Shown: in pieces, positions 52,515-62,787 of the stretch
How the letters are laid out: the number at the start of each line of letters is the position of its first letter
How positions within the stretch are numbered: position 1 is the stretch's first letter
Source of the DNA: Magnetococcales bacterium
GTDB taxonomy: Bacteria; Pseudomonadota; Magnetococcia; Magnetococcales; UBA8363
NCBI GenBank assembly: GCA_002753515.1
Contig: PEAK01000008.1
Coordinates: forward strand, 28,791-92,790
DNA length: 64,000 nt
Direction: 5' to 3'
The notes under the pieces: generated by a model
Seen by the model: only the letters and a program-made list of their open reading frames with translations
Databases searched by the model: none
Told to the model about the DNA's origin: nothing
Made by a program: the position numbers and the translations under genes

Positions 52515-54188
52515 TCAATCGGCTACGATAGACACCTTGGGGGTTGGTTCGGTTTTTTGCTGCTGTACGGCATCATCCGTATCCGTGGTTGGTTTTGAAT
52601 CCTGAGCCGGTTTGCTTTTGTTGGCATCGGTATGTTTGACCGGCTTCGGTTCTTTTTTGGCTTGGGTCTGTCCGGTTGGTTTGGCCTTTTCTTTATCCGG
52701 GAGTTCTTTAACGGTCCGAGCCTGTTTTACCGGTGTGCCCTCTTTTTTCACCTGAGACGTGAACAAAATATGCGAAAGACGTGCCACCTCAATATTGTGA
52801 CCTTTGAGCGTCGGCAACCATTCCCGCAACGCTTCCAGTGTGGACTGATAGGGATGGCCAATTCCAACCGCTTGACCAAACTGTTTGGCTATTGTCACCA
52901 GTTCCGCCAATTTTTTCAGGGTGGCGACTTTGTTGGGGGCGTTGTCGATAAACACATCGCGTTGCGTTGCCGGTATGCCCAGGGCCCTGGCCCGACTGTA
53001 GCCAACGGAACGGTTGGAAGTCCGGCTGTCGAGGAAGAACAATCCCCTTGGTTTCAGATAGCGCATCACCGCATCCATGGCCTGGGTATCATCGGTTAAC
53101 AGCGATCCCATGTGGTTGTTCAACCCTTTGGCTTGGGGGAATTCCCGAAAATTGTTTGCCAAAATTTCATCGATTTGTGACTCGGACATGCCTGTGAACA
53201 AGGCACCCGGTCCCGGTTTGATACCCGGGTAGCCAATGGGTTGCATCGGTTGATGGAGGATCAATTCCTTGCCCTGAGTCTCCGCCAATTGCGCCACCTC
53301 TTTGGAAAATCCGCCACCGGGCAGCACCGCCAGCGTAATATCATAAGGCAACAGGGCGATGGCCTTGGACAACGGTTTGTTGAACCCCAAATCATCGATG
53401 ACCATCGCAATGATGCTGCCGCCGGTGTGGATCAAGGGGGATGGCTTGACCGACTGATTGGTTTCAATTTCCTTGATGCGATCATCGGCGTGGGACAACT
53501 CTTCTTCGTAGGGGAGGTTTTCGCCAACGCTGGGCACCATCGGTGTTGGTGCCTTGACAGGTTCCGGCGCATGGACCCCGGGCTGCAATCGGACGGGTTC
53601 CGGTGCCTTGGCGGGTTCCGGTGGATGGATTTCAGGTTGTAAACGGGCGGTGGGGCGCAATGCGGGATCGGGATGCGTTGTCGTAGTCGCTTCCCTTTTT
53701 CCCACCTCCCGCCTGCCCGGGTCCAAGGGCGGCGACGGGGCAATGGTGATGGGTGGGATTTGGATGAATGTTTCTGCTTTCGTGAATGATTCTGATTCGG
53801 TCGGTGCAACAGCGGCAGCGGAACCCGGTGTGGTGATCCCACCACTCGCAGGGGGTACCAGGGGTACCTCCCCGGGTGGCGAGAGTGCCGGAGTGTGATG
53901 AAGGTTGGTGAAACCGGTGTCCCCTTCTATGACATCATCCTTGGGAAACAAGTCCGGTTCAGGGATACGGGCGGTATGTTCCACGGGTTTGACACCCTGC
54001 TCCGCCCGGGGGGGTGACGGTGGGGGGAGCGGCGGTTTCTTACCGACAGGCTGGTTAAATCCCGCCTCGTCCCCCAAAAACCACCAGGCAGCCCCACCCG
54101 CGACGAGTACCAGCAGCGGTATCACCAGCCACAACGCACCCAACCATGTGTGCGAAACGGACTCTCGCTTCCCTCCAGGGTGACGCAA
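52515..54188 (-). CDS. Divergent polysaccharide deacetylase family protein (YibQ-like)
   Basis: 557 residues from a TTG at 54188 with AAGGGG upstream; no other start precedes the membrane helix. One N-terminal transmembrane helix (WLVIPLLVLVAGGAAWWFLG) is followed by a long proline-rich linker (about 40-230) with APEPVKAP-type repeats, then the catalytic domain (about 245-475): IAMVIDDLGFNK, ITLAVLPGGG, LNNHMGSLLTDD and FFLDSRTSNRSVGYSRA. A lysine/proline-rich tail ends it. The fold is that of carbohydrate esterases; the substrate, likely an envelope glycan, is not known. Its place after envC-ctpA is conserved in many proteobacteria. Confidence 0.9.
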   Translation of the reverse strand: MRHPGGKRESVSHTWLGALWLVIPLLVLVAGGAAWWFLGDEAGFNQPVGKKPPLPPPSPPRAEQGVKPVEHTARIPEPDLFPKDDVIEGDTGFTNLHHTPALSPPGEVPLVPPASGGITTPGSAAAVAPTESESFTKAETFIQIPPITIAPSPPLDPGRREVGKREATTTTHPDPALRPTARLQPEIHPPEPAKAPEPVRLQPGVHAPEPVKAPTPMVPSVGENLPYEEELSHADDRIKEIETNQSVKPSPLIHTGGSIIAMVIDDLGFNKPLSKAIALLPYDITLAVLPGGGFSKEVAQLAETQGKELILHQPMQPIGYPGIKPGPGALFTGMSESQIDEILANNFREFPQAKGLNNHMGSLLTDDTQAMDAVMRYLKPRGLFFLDSRTSNRSVGYSRARALGIPATQRDVFIDNAPNKVATLKKLAELVTIAKQFGQAVGIGHPYQSTLEALREWLPTLKGHNIEVARLSHILFTSQVKKEGTPVKQARTVKELPDKEKAKPTGQTQAKKEPKPVKHTDANKSKPAQDSKPTTDTDDAVQQQKTEPTPKVSIVAD

Positions 54189-54200
54189 GCTCGTAACCCC

Positions 54201-55637
54201 TTATTTGCGGGCCAGACTGTTTGCCGCATCCCCGGTCAAATGACTTTTCAATACCTGGAACCCGCGCAGCAAGTCCAGGGCCCGTTGCAATTGGTAATCT
54301 TCCTTGCTGCGACCGGTTACGCGATCCTTGTTGAGTTCCGCTTCTTCTTCGCTGCCCTCGGGCTTGGCGGGATCGGCAGTGGGTGATGTTGTTTCCTTGG
54401 TGGTTGTTTCCTTGGTGGTTGTTTCCTTTTTCTTCTTAGGAGTGGTTTTCTTGCCGCCATCCCCATCTTCCAGATGACCGCGCAAATCGGCTTCCGTGGT
54501 ACGAGGTGTTTTGTTGCGCACGCCACCGATATCCAAATCTTCCACCACGATGTCCGGCTCGATCCCTTTGGCCTGAATGGAGCGTCCACTGGGGGTATAA
54601 TATTTGGCCGTGGTCAGGCGCAGTCCCGAACCATCCGACAGGGGGATAATGGTTTGTACCGAACCTTTGCCAAAGGAGCGGGTTCCCATGACCACGGCCC
54701 GATGATGGTCCTGCAGGGCGCCTGCGACGATTTCCGATGCCGATGCCGAACCGGCGTTGATCAGGACCACCATGGGGGCATTGGCCAGGAGATCCCCTTC
54801 CTGGGATTCAAAGGACATATCTTTCCCTTCGATGCGCCCTTTGGTGTAGACGATCAGCCCTTTATCCAGGAAGGCGTCCGCCACCTGCACCGCCTGATCC
54901 AACAGTCCACCCGGATCGTTACGCAGGTCCAGGACCAATCCTTTCAGTTTGCCCCCGGCGTTTTTGGCCAGATCGGTCAAGGCTTCCTGGAGCAAGGGAT
55001 AGGTTTGTTCGTTGAATTGGATGACGCGCACATAGCCGATTTTATCCCCTTCCAGGCGCCATTTGACACTGCGAATTTTAATGATGGCCCGGGTGATCTT
55101 GAACGTCAGGGGTTTGGTTTCCCCTTGGCGCACGACGGTCAGGGAAATGGCGGTGCCGGGTTTGCCCCGCATTTTCTTCACCGCATCCATCAACTCCATG
55201 TCCTCGGTGCTTTCGTCATCGATTTTGATGATCAGATCGCCGGCCTTCATTCCCACTTCAAAGGCGGGGGTGTCTTCGATGGGGGAAACCACGCGGATGC
55301 CGCGTTCGGCATGGGTGATCTCAATGCCCAGACCGCCGAATTCCCCCTTGGTATCGACGCGCATTTCCTTGAAATTTTCCGGTGTCAGGAATGAGGAGTG
55401 CGGGTCCAGGGATTTCAGCATCCCCTGGATGGCACCGTACAGGACGGTCTTTTCATCCACGTCTTCGACGTAGTTTTGTTTGATCAGACGAAACACTTCA
55501 GAAAATACTCTCAGTTTTTCGTAGGTTACTTGACTGACGGCTTGCACACTGCTGCTGATCAGGTTCAGCCCCAGCAGCACGGCTAAAGTCAACGCCAGAA
55601 ATAAATAAGGTTTTGGAACCCGAAATAAACCTTTCAT
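54201..55637 (-). CDS. ctpA: CtpA-type C-terminal processing peptidase (S41)
   Basis: 478 residues from the ATG at 55637; the frame extends 35 codons upstream without similarity. A signal or anchor segment (YLFLALTLAVLLGLNLISS) is followed by a PDZ domain (about 85-165: GEFGGLGIEIT, IKIDDESTEDM) and the S41 protease core with VVLINAGSASASEIVAGAL (nucleophile serine) and TRSFGKGSVQTI (catalytic lysine). The C-terminal tail is low-complexity with a KETTT pentapeptide repeat. It trims periplasmic proteins; it belongs to the gpmI-envC-ctpA operon. Confidence 0.95.
   Translation of the reverse strand: MKGLFRVPKPYLFLALTLAVLLGLNLISSSVQAVSQVTYEKLRVFSEVFRLIKQNYVEDVDEKTVLYGAIQGMLKSLDPHSSFLTPENFKEMRVDTKGEFGGLGIEITHAERGIRVVSPIEDTPAFEVGMKAGDLIIKIDDESTEDMELMDAVKKMRGKPGTAISLTVVRQGETKPLTFKITRAIIKIRSVKWRLEGDKIGYVRVIQFNEQTYPLLQEALTDLAKNAGGKLKGLVLDLRNDPGGLLDQAVQVADAFLDKGLIVYTKGRIEGKDMSFESQEGDLLANAPMVVLINAGSASASEIVAGALQDHHRAVVMGTRSFGKGSVQTIIPLSDGSGLRLTTAKYYTPSGRSIQAKGIEPDIVVEDLDIGGVRNKTPRTTEADLRGHLEDGDGGKKTTPKKKKETTTKETTTKETTSPTADPAKPEGSEEEAELNKDRVTGRSKEDYQLQRALDLLRGFQVLKSHLTGDAANSLARK
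54391..54426. repeat. 15-bp tandem repeat in ctpA
   Basis: The unit GTTTCCTTGGTGGTT occurs twice and again in part, coding a KETTT pentapeptide repeat in the low-complexity C-terminal tail of CtpA. Such in-frame repeats can vary in copy number by slippage. Confidence 0.8.
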
Positions 55638-55787
55638 GGAACTTTTCCGCACATAGGCTGTTATCGAACAGGATGCCCGCTTCACGAACACGGTGAATAG
55701 CCGACACGTTATCAAAAGTTTGAATAATGAGCTAGTATTCAAAAGTATTCAAGGAAGATCCGCTGCCATGACATGGCCGCGTGACCT

Positions 55788-57008
55788 TCAAGATCCGAGC
55801 CAATGATGCGGATTGACCGCCTGTCCCTTGTCCCTGATCTCAAAATAGACCCCCGAAACCCCTTCCAGGGAACCGGTGTTTCCCGAGGTGGCGATGGTTT
55901 CCTGGTTTTCCACCCAATCCCCGGGAGCAACCAGCAATTTTTGGTTATACCCGTAGAGGGAGTAAATGTGATCCCCGTGGTTCAAGATGACCAGTAAACC
56001 ATATCCGCGAAACCAGTCGGCGTAGACCACCTGTCCACGATAAATGGCTTTGACGGCGGTTTCGTTGTCTACCGGATAAAACAGTCCCGGGGGATGATTG
56101 TGTCCGGCATGGGCTTTGACGGGGGGATGCAGATGTCCTTTTTTTTGAGTGATATGCTCAATCTCTAACCCGGTCGGCGTTTGAATGTCCGGTGCCGGGG
56201 GACTCCCGGGTGAGGCACTGGTTGTTTCGTTTTCGTTGGCTGGCAAGGCACCCAGGGCATGGTGCAATTTGTCTACAAAAGTTGTCAACACACCCCGCGC
56301 CCGATTTAGTTCATCAATTTTTTGTTGAACCAGATTTTTTTTATCCCGAACGCTGACCAGCAGTTTGCCGCGTTCTGATCTTTTTTGCTCCAACTGGACC
56401 CATTCCGCCGCCAAGGCTTCGGTGAGACCCTGGGCTTGTGCGAGCAAAGCACGATGTTGTTCCGTTGTTTGTTGTCGTTTGGCGATCAGGTCGGCGTATT
56501 GCCGAAGCTGTGCATTTCTGGCCTGGAGCAACCGGCCATAGTACAGGATGCCCTGGCGAACACCGGCGGCGCTCTCCTGGGAGAAGATGATTTTCAAGAC
56601 ACCCTGTTCGCCCAAACCGAACATGAATCGGACGTGAGCCGCCAAGTTGCCGCGAATCTTGGCGATTTGTTTTTGATCGTCTTCAATCCGCCCGGCCAAT
56701 TCGGGCAGTTCCTCCCGGGCTTTTTGCAACTGGGCGGTTTGTTCGTCCCGGCGCCGCATCAGGTCGTTCAATTGTTGATCCAGGAGTTCCAGTTCCGCGA
56801 GCAACCCTTGCTCCAAACCTTCCTGGACCTGCAATTTTTTAGTTTCGGTTTCCAGATTTTTCAGGGTTTGATTGAGATTGGCGCGGTTTTTCCGCACCTG
56901 TCCGCCCGGGGCGGCCCACGACCGATCGCAAACCCAGCTCGTTGCCAAAACCGCCATGCCGAAGCACAACACCAACCAGGGTCGGGTTGGCTTCGACTGG
57001 CATGGCAT
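55788..57008 (-). CDS. envC: EnvC-like murein hydrolase activator (LytM/M23 fold)
   Basis: 406 residues from the ATG at 57008; a TTG at 57044 with AGGAAAG upstream is also possible and would overlap gpmI. A signal peptide (WLVLCFGMAVLATSWVC) is followed by a long coiled coil (about 45-250) and a C-terminal M23/LytM-like domain (about 300-406: GQVVYADWFRGYGLLVILNHG, YSLYGYNQKLLVAPGDWV, GVYFEIRDKGQAVNP). As in EnvC the zinc-ligand pattern is incomplete, so it probably activates amidases at the division site rather than cutting murein itself. Confidence 0.92.
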   Translation of the reverse strand: MPCQSKPTRPWLVLCFGMAVLATSWVCDRSWAAPGGQVRKNRANLNQTLKNLETETKKLQVQEGLEQGLLAELELLDQQLNDLMRRRDEQTAQLQKAREELPELAGRIEDDQKQIAKIRGNLAAHVRFMFGLGEQGVLKIIFSQESAAGVRQGILYYGRLLQARNAQLRQYADLIAKRQQTTEQHRALLAQAQGLTEALAAEWVQLEQKRSERGKLLVSVRDKKNLVQQKIDELNRARGVLTTFVDKLHHALGALPANENETTSASPGSPPAPDIQTPTGLEIEHITQKKGHLHPPVKAHAGHNHPPGLFYPVDNETAVKAIYRGQVVYADWFRGYGLLVILNHGDHIYSLYGYNQKLLVAPGDWVENQETIATSGNTGSLEGVSGVYFEIRDKGQAVNPHHWLGS

Positions 57009-57027
57009 CGGTACCGCAAACCCGGTT

Positions 57028-58581
57028 CTAAGAGAACCTGACAAGGGACTTTCCTGTCATTTCCTTGGGTTGTGGTAGGTTCATCAGCGACAGGATGGTT
57101 GGTGCCACATCGCACAGGGCACCATTGGTCATGGTAACGCCGGGGCGTCCCAGGAAGATAAAGGGTGCTGGGTTGTTGGTGTGGGCCGTGTGGGGTTGAC
57201 CCGTGGCCTCTTCCAACATGCAATCGGCATTGCCATGATCCGCAGTGATCAGCATTTCGCCACCCATTTTTTTAACTGCGGCAGCGACCCGTCCCAAGCA
57301 TTGGTCCACGGTTTCGATGGCTTTCAGGGCCGCCGGCATGATCCCGGTGTGGCCAACCATATCCGGATTGGCGTAGTTGAGAATGATCAGGTCGTACTGA
57401 CCGCTTTCGATGCGTTGTACCACGGCGTCCGTCAGTTCCACTGCCGACATTTCCGGTTTCAGGTCGTACGTGGCCACTTTGGGTGACGGAATCAACAGGC
57501 GATCTTCGCCAGGGAATTCCTTCTCTTCGCCACCGTTGAAGAAATAGGTGACATGGGCATATTTTTCCGTTTCGGCGGCGCGCAATTGCTTCATGCCGGC
57601 CTTGGATATCTCTTCACCGAGAATGCGCGTCAAGGCTTCCGGTGGAAAGCCGATATCCACGCCTTTCAGACCTTCCTCATACTGGGTCAGGGTGAAATAG
57701 CCCGACAATTGCGGCAATACTTTGCGTTCAAAGCCGGTGAAAGCGCCATCGCCCTGTTTGGGATCGAGAAAGGCATGAGAGATTTCCCGTACCCGATCGG
57801 CGCGAAAATTCATCATCAGGATGGCATCGCCGTCTTGCACGCGGGTATTGCGACCATCTCCCGAATCGATGACAGTTGGCAGGACGAATTCGTCATTTTC
57901 GTCGCGTGCGTAGGCGCTCTGGACCCCTTCGACCGCTGATTTGGCCGTGTGGCCGGTGCCCTGAGTGAGCATGTCGTAGGCTTTGACCACCCGTTCCCAG
58001 CGTTTGTCACGATCCATGATCCAATAGCGTCCCGACAGGCTGGCGATACGTCCGGCGCCTATTTTTTGCAGGCCTTTTTCAAAATCTTGTATATATTCGA
58101 TAGCCGAACGGGGTGGGGTATCGCGGCCATCGAGAAAACCGTGGATGTAGATCTTTTCCATACCCAGTTGGTGTGCCGCTTCGACGACTGCCAAAAAATG
58201 ATCGGTATGCGAGTGGACGCCACCGGGTGAGAGCAGACCCATCAGGTGGACGGCGCCACCCGCTTTTTTGGCTTTGTTGATGACGGAAACCAGGGCGGCA
58301 TTGCTTTGCATGGTCCGATTGCGCACCGCCAAGTTGATGCGGGTGAAATCCTGGTAGACGATACGCCCAGCCCCAAGGTTGGTGTGTCCCACCTCGGAAT
58401 TGCCCATCTGCCCGTCAGGGAGGCCGACATGTTCGGCGCAGGTTTCCACTTGCGCGTGGGGACATTCCCGCAACCATTGGTCATAGTGGGGCGTGTTTGC
58501 CAGTTGGATGGCGTTGTTTTCCCGGGTATCCCGTATACCCCAGCCATCCAGGATCACGAGTGTCATGGGTTTGGGTCTCAT
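57028..58581 (-). CDS. gpmI: Cofactor-independent phosphoglycerate mutase
   Basis: 517 residues from the ATG at 58581 ([15 protein letters not shown]); the 37 upstream codons in frame are not conserved. Alkaline-phosphatase-fold metal sites are visible: LVILDGWG, the phosphoserine region [49 protein letters not shown] and ITADHGNAD. It interconverts 2- and 3-phosphoglycerate using manganese. It leads a six-gene minus-strand operon with envC, ctpA, a polysaccharide-deacetylase-like gene and two GGDEF-like genes; the first four are conserved neighbours in many proteobacteria. Confidence 0.97.
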   Translation of the reverse strand: MRPKPMTLVILDGWGIRDTRENNAIQLANTPHYDQWLRECPHAQVETCAEHVGLPDGQMGNSEVGHTNLGAGRIVYQDFTRINLAVRNRTMQSNAALVSVINKAKKAGGAVHLMGLLSPGGVHSHTDHFLAVVEAAHQLGMEKIYIHGFLDGRDTPPRSAIEYIQDFEKGLQKIGAGRIASLSGRYWIMDRDKRWERVVKAYDMLTQGTGHTAKSAVEGVQSAYARDENDEFVLPTVIDSGDGRNTRVQDGDAILMMNFRADRVREISHAFLDPKQGDGAFTGFERKVLPQLSGYFTLTQYEEGLKGVDIGFPPEALTRILGEEISKAGMKQLRAAETEKYAHVTYFFNGGEEKEFPGEDRLLIPSPKVATYDLKPEMSAVELTDAVVQRIESGQYDLIILNYANPDMVGHTGIMPAALKAIETVDQCLGRVAAAVKKMGGEMLITADHGNADCMLEEATGQPHTAHTNNPAPFIFLGRPGVTMTNGALCDVAPTILSLMNLPQPKEMTGKSLVRFS

Positions 58582-58888
58582 GGTGTCAATCCGTTTTCTC
58601 GCTGGTTGATGTAATGATATGTTTGGCAGCGTTCCAAGAGCGGGGTGGAAAAAAACGCTCCCGGCTCCTTCTGGTTCCGTTCTTCCCGCCATAATACCGC
58701 ATTTCTTACCGCAACCTTCCAGGTTTTTTAACGCTTTGAACCAGGGGAACGCATTTTTTTGTCACCTCTCTTGCACGTTCTTGTGTGTGGTGCGTATTTG
58801 CGCTAAGGTTCCACAGCCTGTCCAAAGGTACGGATGGGCTTTTACGAAGGCGGGTGGGTGTTGCAACCCAAGCCTTCGACATTCTAAC
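58582..58888. other. Intergenic region between gpmI operon and tRNA-Ser
   Basis: About 307 bases without a supported gene. It must hold divergent promoters for the gpmI operon and the tRNA. TTGCAC near 58772 could be a -35 element for the tRNA, but no good -10 match was found. A short stem AACCT/AGGTT with a T-run (58713-58728) is present on the plus strand. Confidence 0.3.
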
Positions 58889-58978
58889 GGAGAAGTGCCG
58901 GAGCGGTTGAACGGGACGGTCTCGAAAACCGTTGTGGGGGTAACTCCACCCAGGGTTCGAATCCCTGCTTCTCCGCCA
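58889..58978 (+). tRNA. tRNA-Ser (anticodon CGA)
   Basis: A 90-base class II tRNA: acceptor GGAGAAG pairs with CTTCTCC, discriminator G and encoded CCA at the end. The anticodon stem ACGGT/ACCGT holds the loop CTCGAAA with anticodon CGA, reading UCG. A long variable arm (GTGG...CCAC) and the T arm CAGGG-TTCGAAT-CCCTG are typical of tRNA-Ser. It marks the start of the more A+T-rich right end. Confidence 0.97.
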
Positions 58979-59519
58979 GTATGAACCCCAGCATGAACCA
59001 TTGATGATCCGTATGTTCGCAAAACAGCGGACCCGTTTCGTGACTGTATTGTGACCAAAGGGATCAGCCCCCTTTCGCCCCTCCCCCGATTTCTTCCGTG
59101 CGGAATCCCGTTAAGCGCATCTGGTTAATTAATCTTGACACTTCGAACGTCTTGAAAAATTTTTATACAAATGACACTATATTTTACAATCCGTTGTGTC
59201 CGACCATTGCCGTACCCAATATATTTCTATATAGTTCAATAGTTTGCACCATTAATGCCGCATGGTATGTTTGTTGCGGATATCAATTTAACAATACATG
59301 TTGCCAATATCCGCTGCCAGCAAGCGATAATATGTATCAGACCATCCCCCTTATTTCCACCCATATCATTTATTACACACTACACAATTCCGGGTCGGAA
59401 TATGTTATTTATAAGTGACGCTCATTGGCACAAATAATTTTGCCGTCAGTCGAATTAAAATAATATTGATTCATGGCTCAGAAAACCATCACTGTCTCTT
59501 TACAATAAGGAGATGGGAC
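58979..59519. other. 541-base A+T-rich non-coding region with an 8-bp inverted repeat
   Basis: No gene is supported. GCGGATAT (59276-59283) and ATATCCGC (59307-59314) form a perfect inverted repeat with a 23-base gap, possibly an operator or RNA stem. AAAGGG/CCCTTT just after the tRNA could be a weak terminator. TTGACA occurs near 59135 but lacks a well-spaced -10 element. No copy of the tRNA 3' end was found within this gap. Confidence 0.5.
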
Positions 59520-61565
59520 ATGAACGAGAACATGAATTCACGAAATCCCATTCAACAAGATAAATGCTTGTCGTCAAGCGCTTGTCAAGATATATTGAAT
59601 GAATTTTCAGCCAAGATATTCCAGATTTTTACAATTGCTCCCGATCAGTATGCATCAGCGAGTTCTCTGATATCCGTACTCACCTACGAAGAAAAGATCG
59701 CTGATGGAATATGGGAATTGGCCAAACAACGGATTACGAATATTGATATTTCAACGGATACATTGATTCATGCCCTAGAAAAAATCGGTGTGATCAATCT
59801 TCGAAATATCGCGGTCGAATACATGTTTTCCAATCTTGTTATCCAACGTTTCCAGATTGAAGGTTTCGATTCCAGTCATTTTTGGCAACATTGCGTGTCC
59901 GTTGCGACTATTGCACGTAATCTCGCACGAATAATACATTTCCGATTGGAAGATGAGGCGTGGTTCGCCGGCCTTTTTCATGATGTGGGTCAATTGTACC
60001 TCATTTCTTCTGGCACTGAGGAGTACAACGAGTTCCTGTCATCTGCACAAGATACAGAAATTTCTTTTGCCGAACAGGAACGTTCACTTTTTGGCACAGG
60101 ACATGATGAATTTGGAGCCAATTTCCTTGAAAAATGTGGCTTCTCAAATCAGTTGGTTGTCAGTGTGAAGCATCACCATCAGGATTATGATGAAAAAACT
60201 CTCGGCTTGGAAGGGGCGCGTCTGACAGCACTGCTACAGCTGTCAGATTTTGTTGCCTGGTCTCTTGGATTCGGTTCGTTCAAAGGGGTGAGTACGCCAG
60301 TGCTCCCACCACAAACCAGGAGAATTATCAGCCTGAAACGACTGGGAATTTCTCGTCTTTTTAAAATGATTGAACCTCATTTGCAAAGGAATTTTGATAT
60401 TTATGGCATCCCAATGCCGAGCGATAATATGGTAAAGGAAAAATTATTCCATGTGAATGTTGAATTGGGCCGATTGCGAACACGTTATCTCTACCTCATG
60501 AGGAAACATAATAATTATTTGGAGAAAGCAAACGAAATTTACTCCAAGCATGCTAAAATTTTGATGACACCTCATCAAAGTCTTGAAAGAAATTTGATCT
60601 TCAAGAATACTCTCCGGACAGTTCGTGAGAATCTTGGCCTTAAGGATATCATGGTCTTCGGATTTAATCAGGAATCACGTTCCATCGCTGTTTGTGAATA
60701 TCCCGGGGCCACCCCTTTTGATTCATCATGTTTAGGGAAGGTAGTACGGGTTGATGAAAATGATAGCAATATCCTTGCATGTCTCCGGTCCAGGAAAGGT
60801 GTCAGGATTCAGGGGGTAACACCCGCTGAACGAGAAATTCTGAATCTGTTGAATGCCCATTGGACCATCATGATACCCATTGTTGGTGCGGGCAACATTC
60901 ACGGGTTGGTCTGTCTCGTGGACAAAACACAAGAGGACATGGATGACCCTGAAATGTATGCTCCACTTAATCTATTATTCCATGAAATGGCCATGGCCTT
61001 GGACAATGCTTCCTTATATGCATCAGCGAAACGGAGGGCGAATCAGGATAAACTGACTGGCGTTCTGAGCCGAGCCGCTTTGGATGAATCTTTTTCACTG
61101 GCCTTCAGACAGGCGTCGCAGAGAGGAGAAGATTTTTGCATTGCGGTTGTTGATATCGATTTCTTTAAAAAAATTAACGATAAATTTGGCCATCTGCAAG
61201 GGGATCGCGTATTGCGGTTGGTGGCAAGGGTCCTTAAGACATCCCTTCGAGCGGGAAGCATATTAGGTCGTTATGGTGGTGAGGAATTCGTGATTATCCT
61301 GAAACGAACCGGGTTACAAGCCGCCTGTCGCTGCTGCGAACGGATGCGTCTTCGCGTTGAGAATCTGGGTAAAACGTTGAGTAAAAAACTCCCCGACTTC
61401 CGTTTGACAATCAGCATTGGTCTCGCAGAATTTCAGTCGGATCTCAAAAACGCTGTCCAATTGTTCGATATGGCTGATAATGCACTTTACCGGGCAAAGA
61501 ATTCCGGACGTAATCAAGTCGCATGCCACCAATCAAAGAATGCACTGGAACTGAGAAAACAGTGA
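59520..61565 (+). CDS. HDOD-GAF-GGDEF signalling protein
   Basis: 681 residues from the ATG at 59520, which has AAGGAG upstream. Residues ~30-260 are an HDOD/HD-like domain (HFWQHCVSVATIARNLARI, AGLFHDVGQLYL, HDEFGANFLEKCGF, VKHHHQ). A GAF-like region follows (about 390-500). The GGDEF domain (about 525-665) has an intact active loop, GRYGGEEFVIIL, plus DKLTGVLSRAALDE and VDIDFFKKINDKFGH, so it can probably make c-di-GMP; the RxxD inhibitory site is absent (RAGS). Base composition is visibly more A+T-rich than the neighbouring envelope genes. It stands alone after the tRNA. Confidence 0.92.
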   Translation: MNENMNSRNPIQQDKCLSSSACQDILNEFSAKIFQIFTIAPDQYASASSLISVLTYEEKIADGIWELAKQRITNIDISTDTLIHALEKIGVINLRNIAVEYMFSNLVIQRFQIEGFDSSHFWQHCVSVATIARNLARIIHFRLEDEAWFAGLFHDVGQLYLISSGTEEYNEFLSSAQDTEISFAEQERSLFGTGHDEFGANFLEKCGFSNQLVVSVKHHHQDYDEKTLGLEGARLTALLQLSDFVAWSLGFGSFKGVSTPVLPPQTRRIISLKRLGISRLFKMIEPHLQRNFDIYGIPMPSDNMVKEKLFHVNVELGRLRTRYLYLMRKHNNYLEKANEIYSKHAKILMTPHQSLERNLIFKNTLRTVRENLGLKDIMVFGFNQESRSIAVCEYPGATPFDSSCLGKVVRVDENDSNILACLRSRKGVRIQGVTPAEREILNLLNAHWTIMIPIVGAGNIHGLVCLVDKTQEDMDDPEMYAPLNLLFHEMAMALDNASLYASAKRRANQDKLTGVLSRAALDESFSLAFRQASQRGEDFCIAVVDIDFFKKINDKFGHLQGDRVLRLVARVLKTSLRAGSILGRYGGEEFVIILKRTGLQAACRCCERMRLRVENLGKTLSKKLPDFRLTISIGLAEFQSDLKNAVQLFDMADNALYRAKNSGRNQVACHQSKNALELRKQ

Positions 61566-61883
61566 ATTCTGTGATCATGGAGAACTGGCCTTGGACAGGG
61601 GACAAAAGGCTTTGTTTCAGTGTTTTGAGTTGCTGTACTCCTTGCAGAATGCTCAGCGGGTACGGGCCAAAAAAAATTCCTTGAAACTATTTGGAATAAA
61701 GTATATGGATTAAGTGCATGACACACCGCTGGGTTATTGTCAACCCGGGTGATGGATCATGATGAAGCGATGGGAATGAACGACAACCAGTATCGGACGG
61801 GGACCATGCAATATCCATTGCGTCAAGTTCCGTGGGGGAGGGGATTGAAAGTTTGGCAATCGAAATGAAAGGAGATGGGAAGC
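61566..61883. other. 318-base intergenic region with small dyads
   Basis: No gene is supported. ACAAA/TTTGT with a four-base loop (about 61603-61616) may end the GGDEF transcript. TTGAAA near 61681 is followed 17 bases later by TATGGA, a possible promoter for the next gene. GGGTT and AACCC form a short dyad near 61732-61747, a possible operator. Confidence 0.4.
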
Positions 61884-62609
61884 ATGGCTGTTGATTATGC
61901 ACATTGGCTGGAATACGAAATGATCCCTGTACGTGACGCGATCCTCTTATCGTTGGGGGGGGATCCATCGTCAGAGGGCGCCAAGATCAACAACAGGCAC
62001 ATTATTTTGGATGTATTGGGTATGATTGCCCATGCACAACTGGATCACTTCGCACCTGTCCATGGAGAGGATGGCCACCCCGTTGTGGATGATGACGGCC
62101 AATTCCAACGGGGGGAACGTCTTCCTTCCTCCGAGTGGCGGGATGTGCGGCAGGACGTTATCCATGGTGATCGGTACGTCACGCTGGGTTCTTTTTTGGA
62201 ATGGACGGCCCGATGTGACAGTTTCATGGATATGGCATTGAGAATGGGCATGACCTATCCCCCCCTCCTGTTGGTATTCCTGCGCGAAAAAGGGCATGAC
62301 TTCTCGGATGTTTTCAGGTGGGCCAGGGATAAGCTCGAAAGAAGGAAACGGATTGTTGCATTGGGGGATGAATTGGAATCCCTTGTCCCGGGAACTTGGG
62401 AATACCAGAAAAATATCAAACTATTGGATGAACTGTTCCACGCCGAGAAAAAAGACCGGGCAAAGGAAACAGCCCGGCATCGAAAGATTCGTTTGACACA
62501 CTGGTATCAGGAGGAACGCGACAAAAATCCAAAGGGGGCCATGCAGCGTGTTGCCCACAGGGAAGGCGTGTCACGCCAAAGGATCGCTTCGATCCTGTCG
62601 CATGGATGA
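61884..62609 (+). CDS. Unknown protein with a C-terminal helix-turn-helix-like end
   Basis: 241 residues from the ATG at 61884, nine bases after AAGGAG; an ATG at 61875 sits too close. The N-terminus (DYAHWLEYEMIPVRDAILLSLGGDP) resembles proteins seen in mobile regions whose first helices read 'W......P...A..L..G.DP', but I cannot name a family. The charged C-terminal third (about 165-241) includes KKDRAKETARHRKIRLTHW and a final GAMQRVAHREGVSRQRIASIL that looks like a DNA-binding helix-turn-helix. It may be a regulator or mobile-element accessory protein. Confidence 0.75.
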   Translation: MAVDYAHWLEYEMIPVRDAILLSLGGDPSSEGAKINNRHIILDVLGMIAHAQLDHFAPVHGEDGHPVVDDDGQFQRGERLPSSEWRDVRQDVIHGDRYVTLGSFLEWTARCDSFMDMALRMGMTYPPLLLVFLREKGHDFSDVFRWARDKLERRKRIVALGDELESLVPGTWEYQKNIKLLDELFHAEKKDRAKETARHRKIRLTHWYQEERDKNPKGAMQRVAHREGVSRQRIASILSHG

Positions 62610-62787
62610 ACTTGAAAAATGGGTTGAACTGTGCGGCTACGTGAGCGATCAGATCATAGCCCACAAGCATCTCCCTTGCCCCCGGGACCATTACCTTATT
62701 CCGCATGGGTTCAATCAGGTTTGTGCGTTGACAAGCAATGCAACAAGCCTTGATTCGTTACCCTTTTCCTTTCAAAGAAAGATGGCT

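Noticed and set aside
58619..58984. 121-codon frame running through the tRNA
   Set aside because: It reads across tRNA-Ser and has no coding evidence.
59098..59418. 106-codon plus-strand frame after the tRNA
   Set aside because: A+T-rich, Tyr/Ile/Asn-rich with no ribosome site; likely chance.
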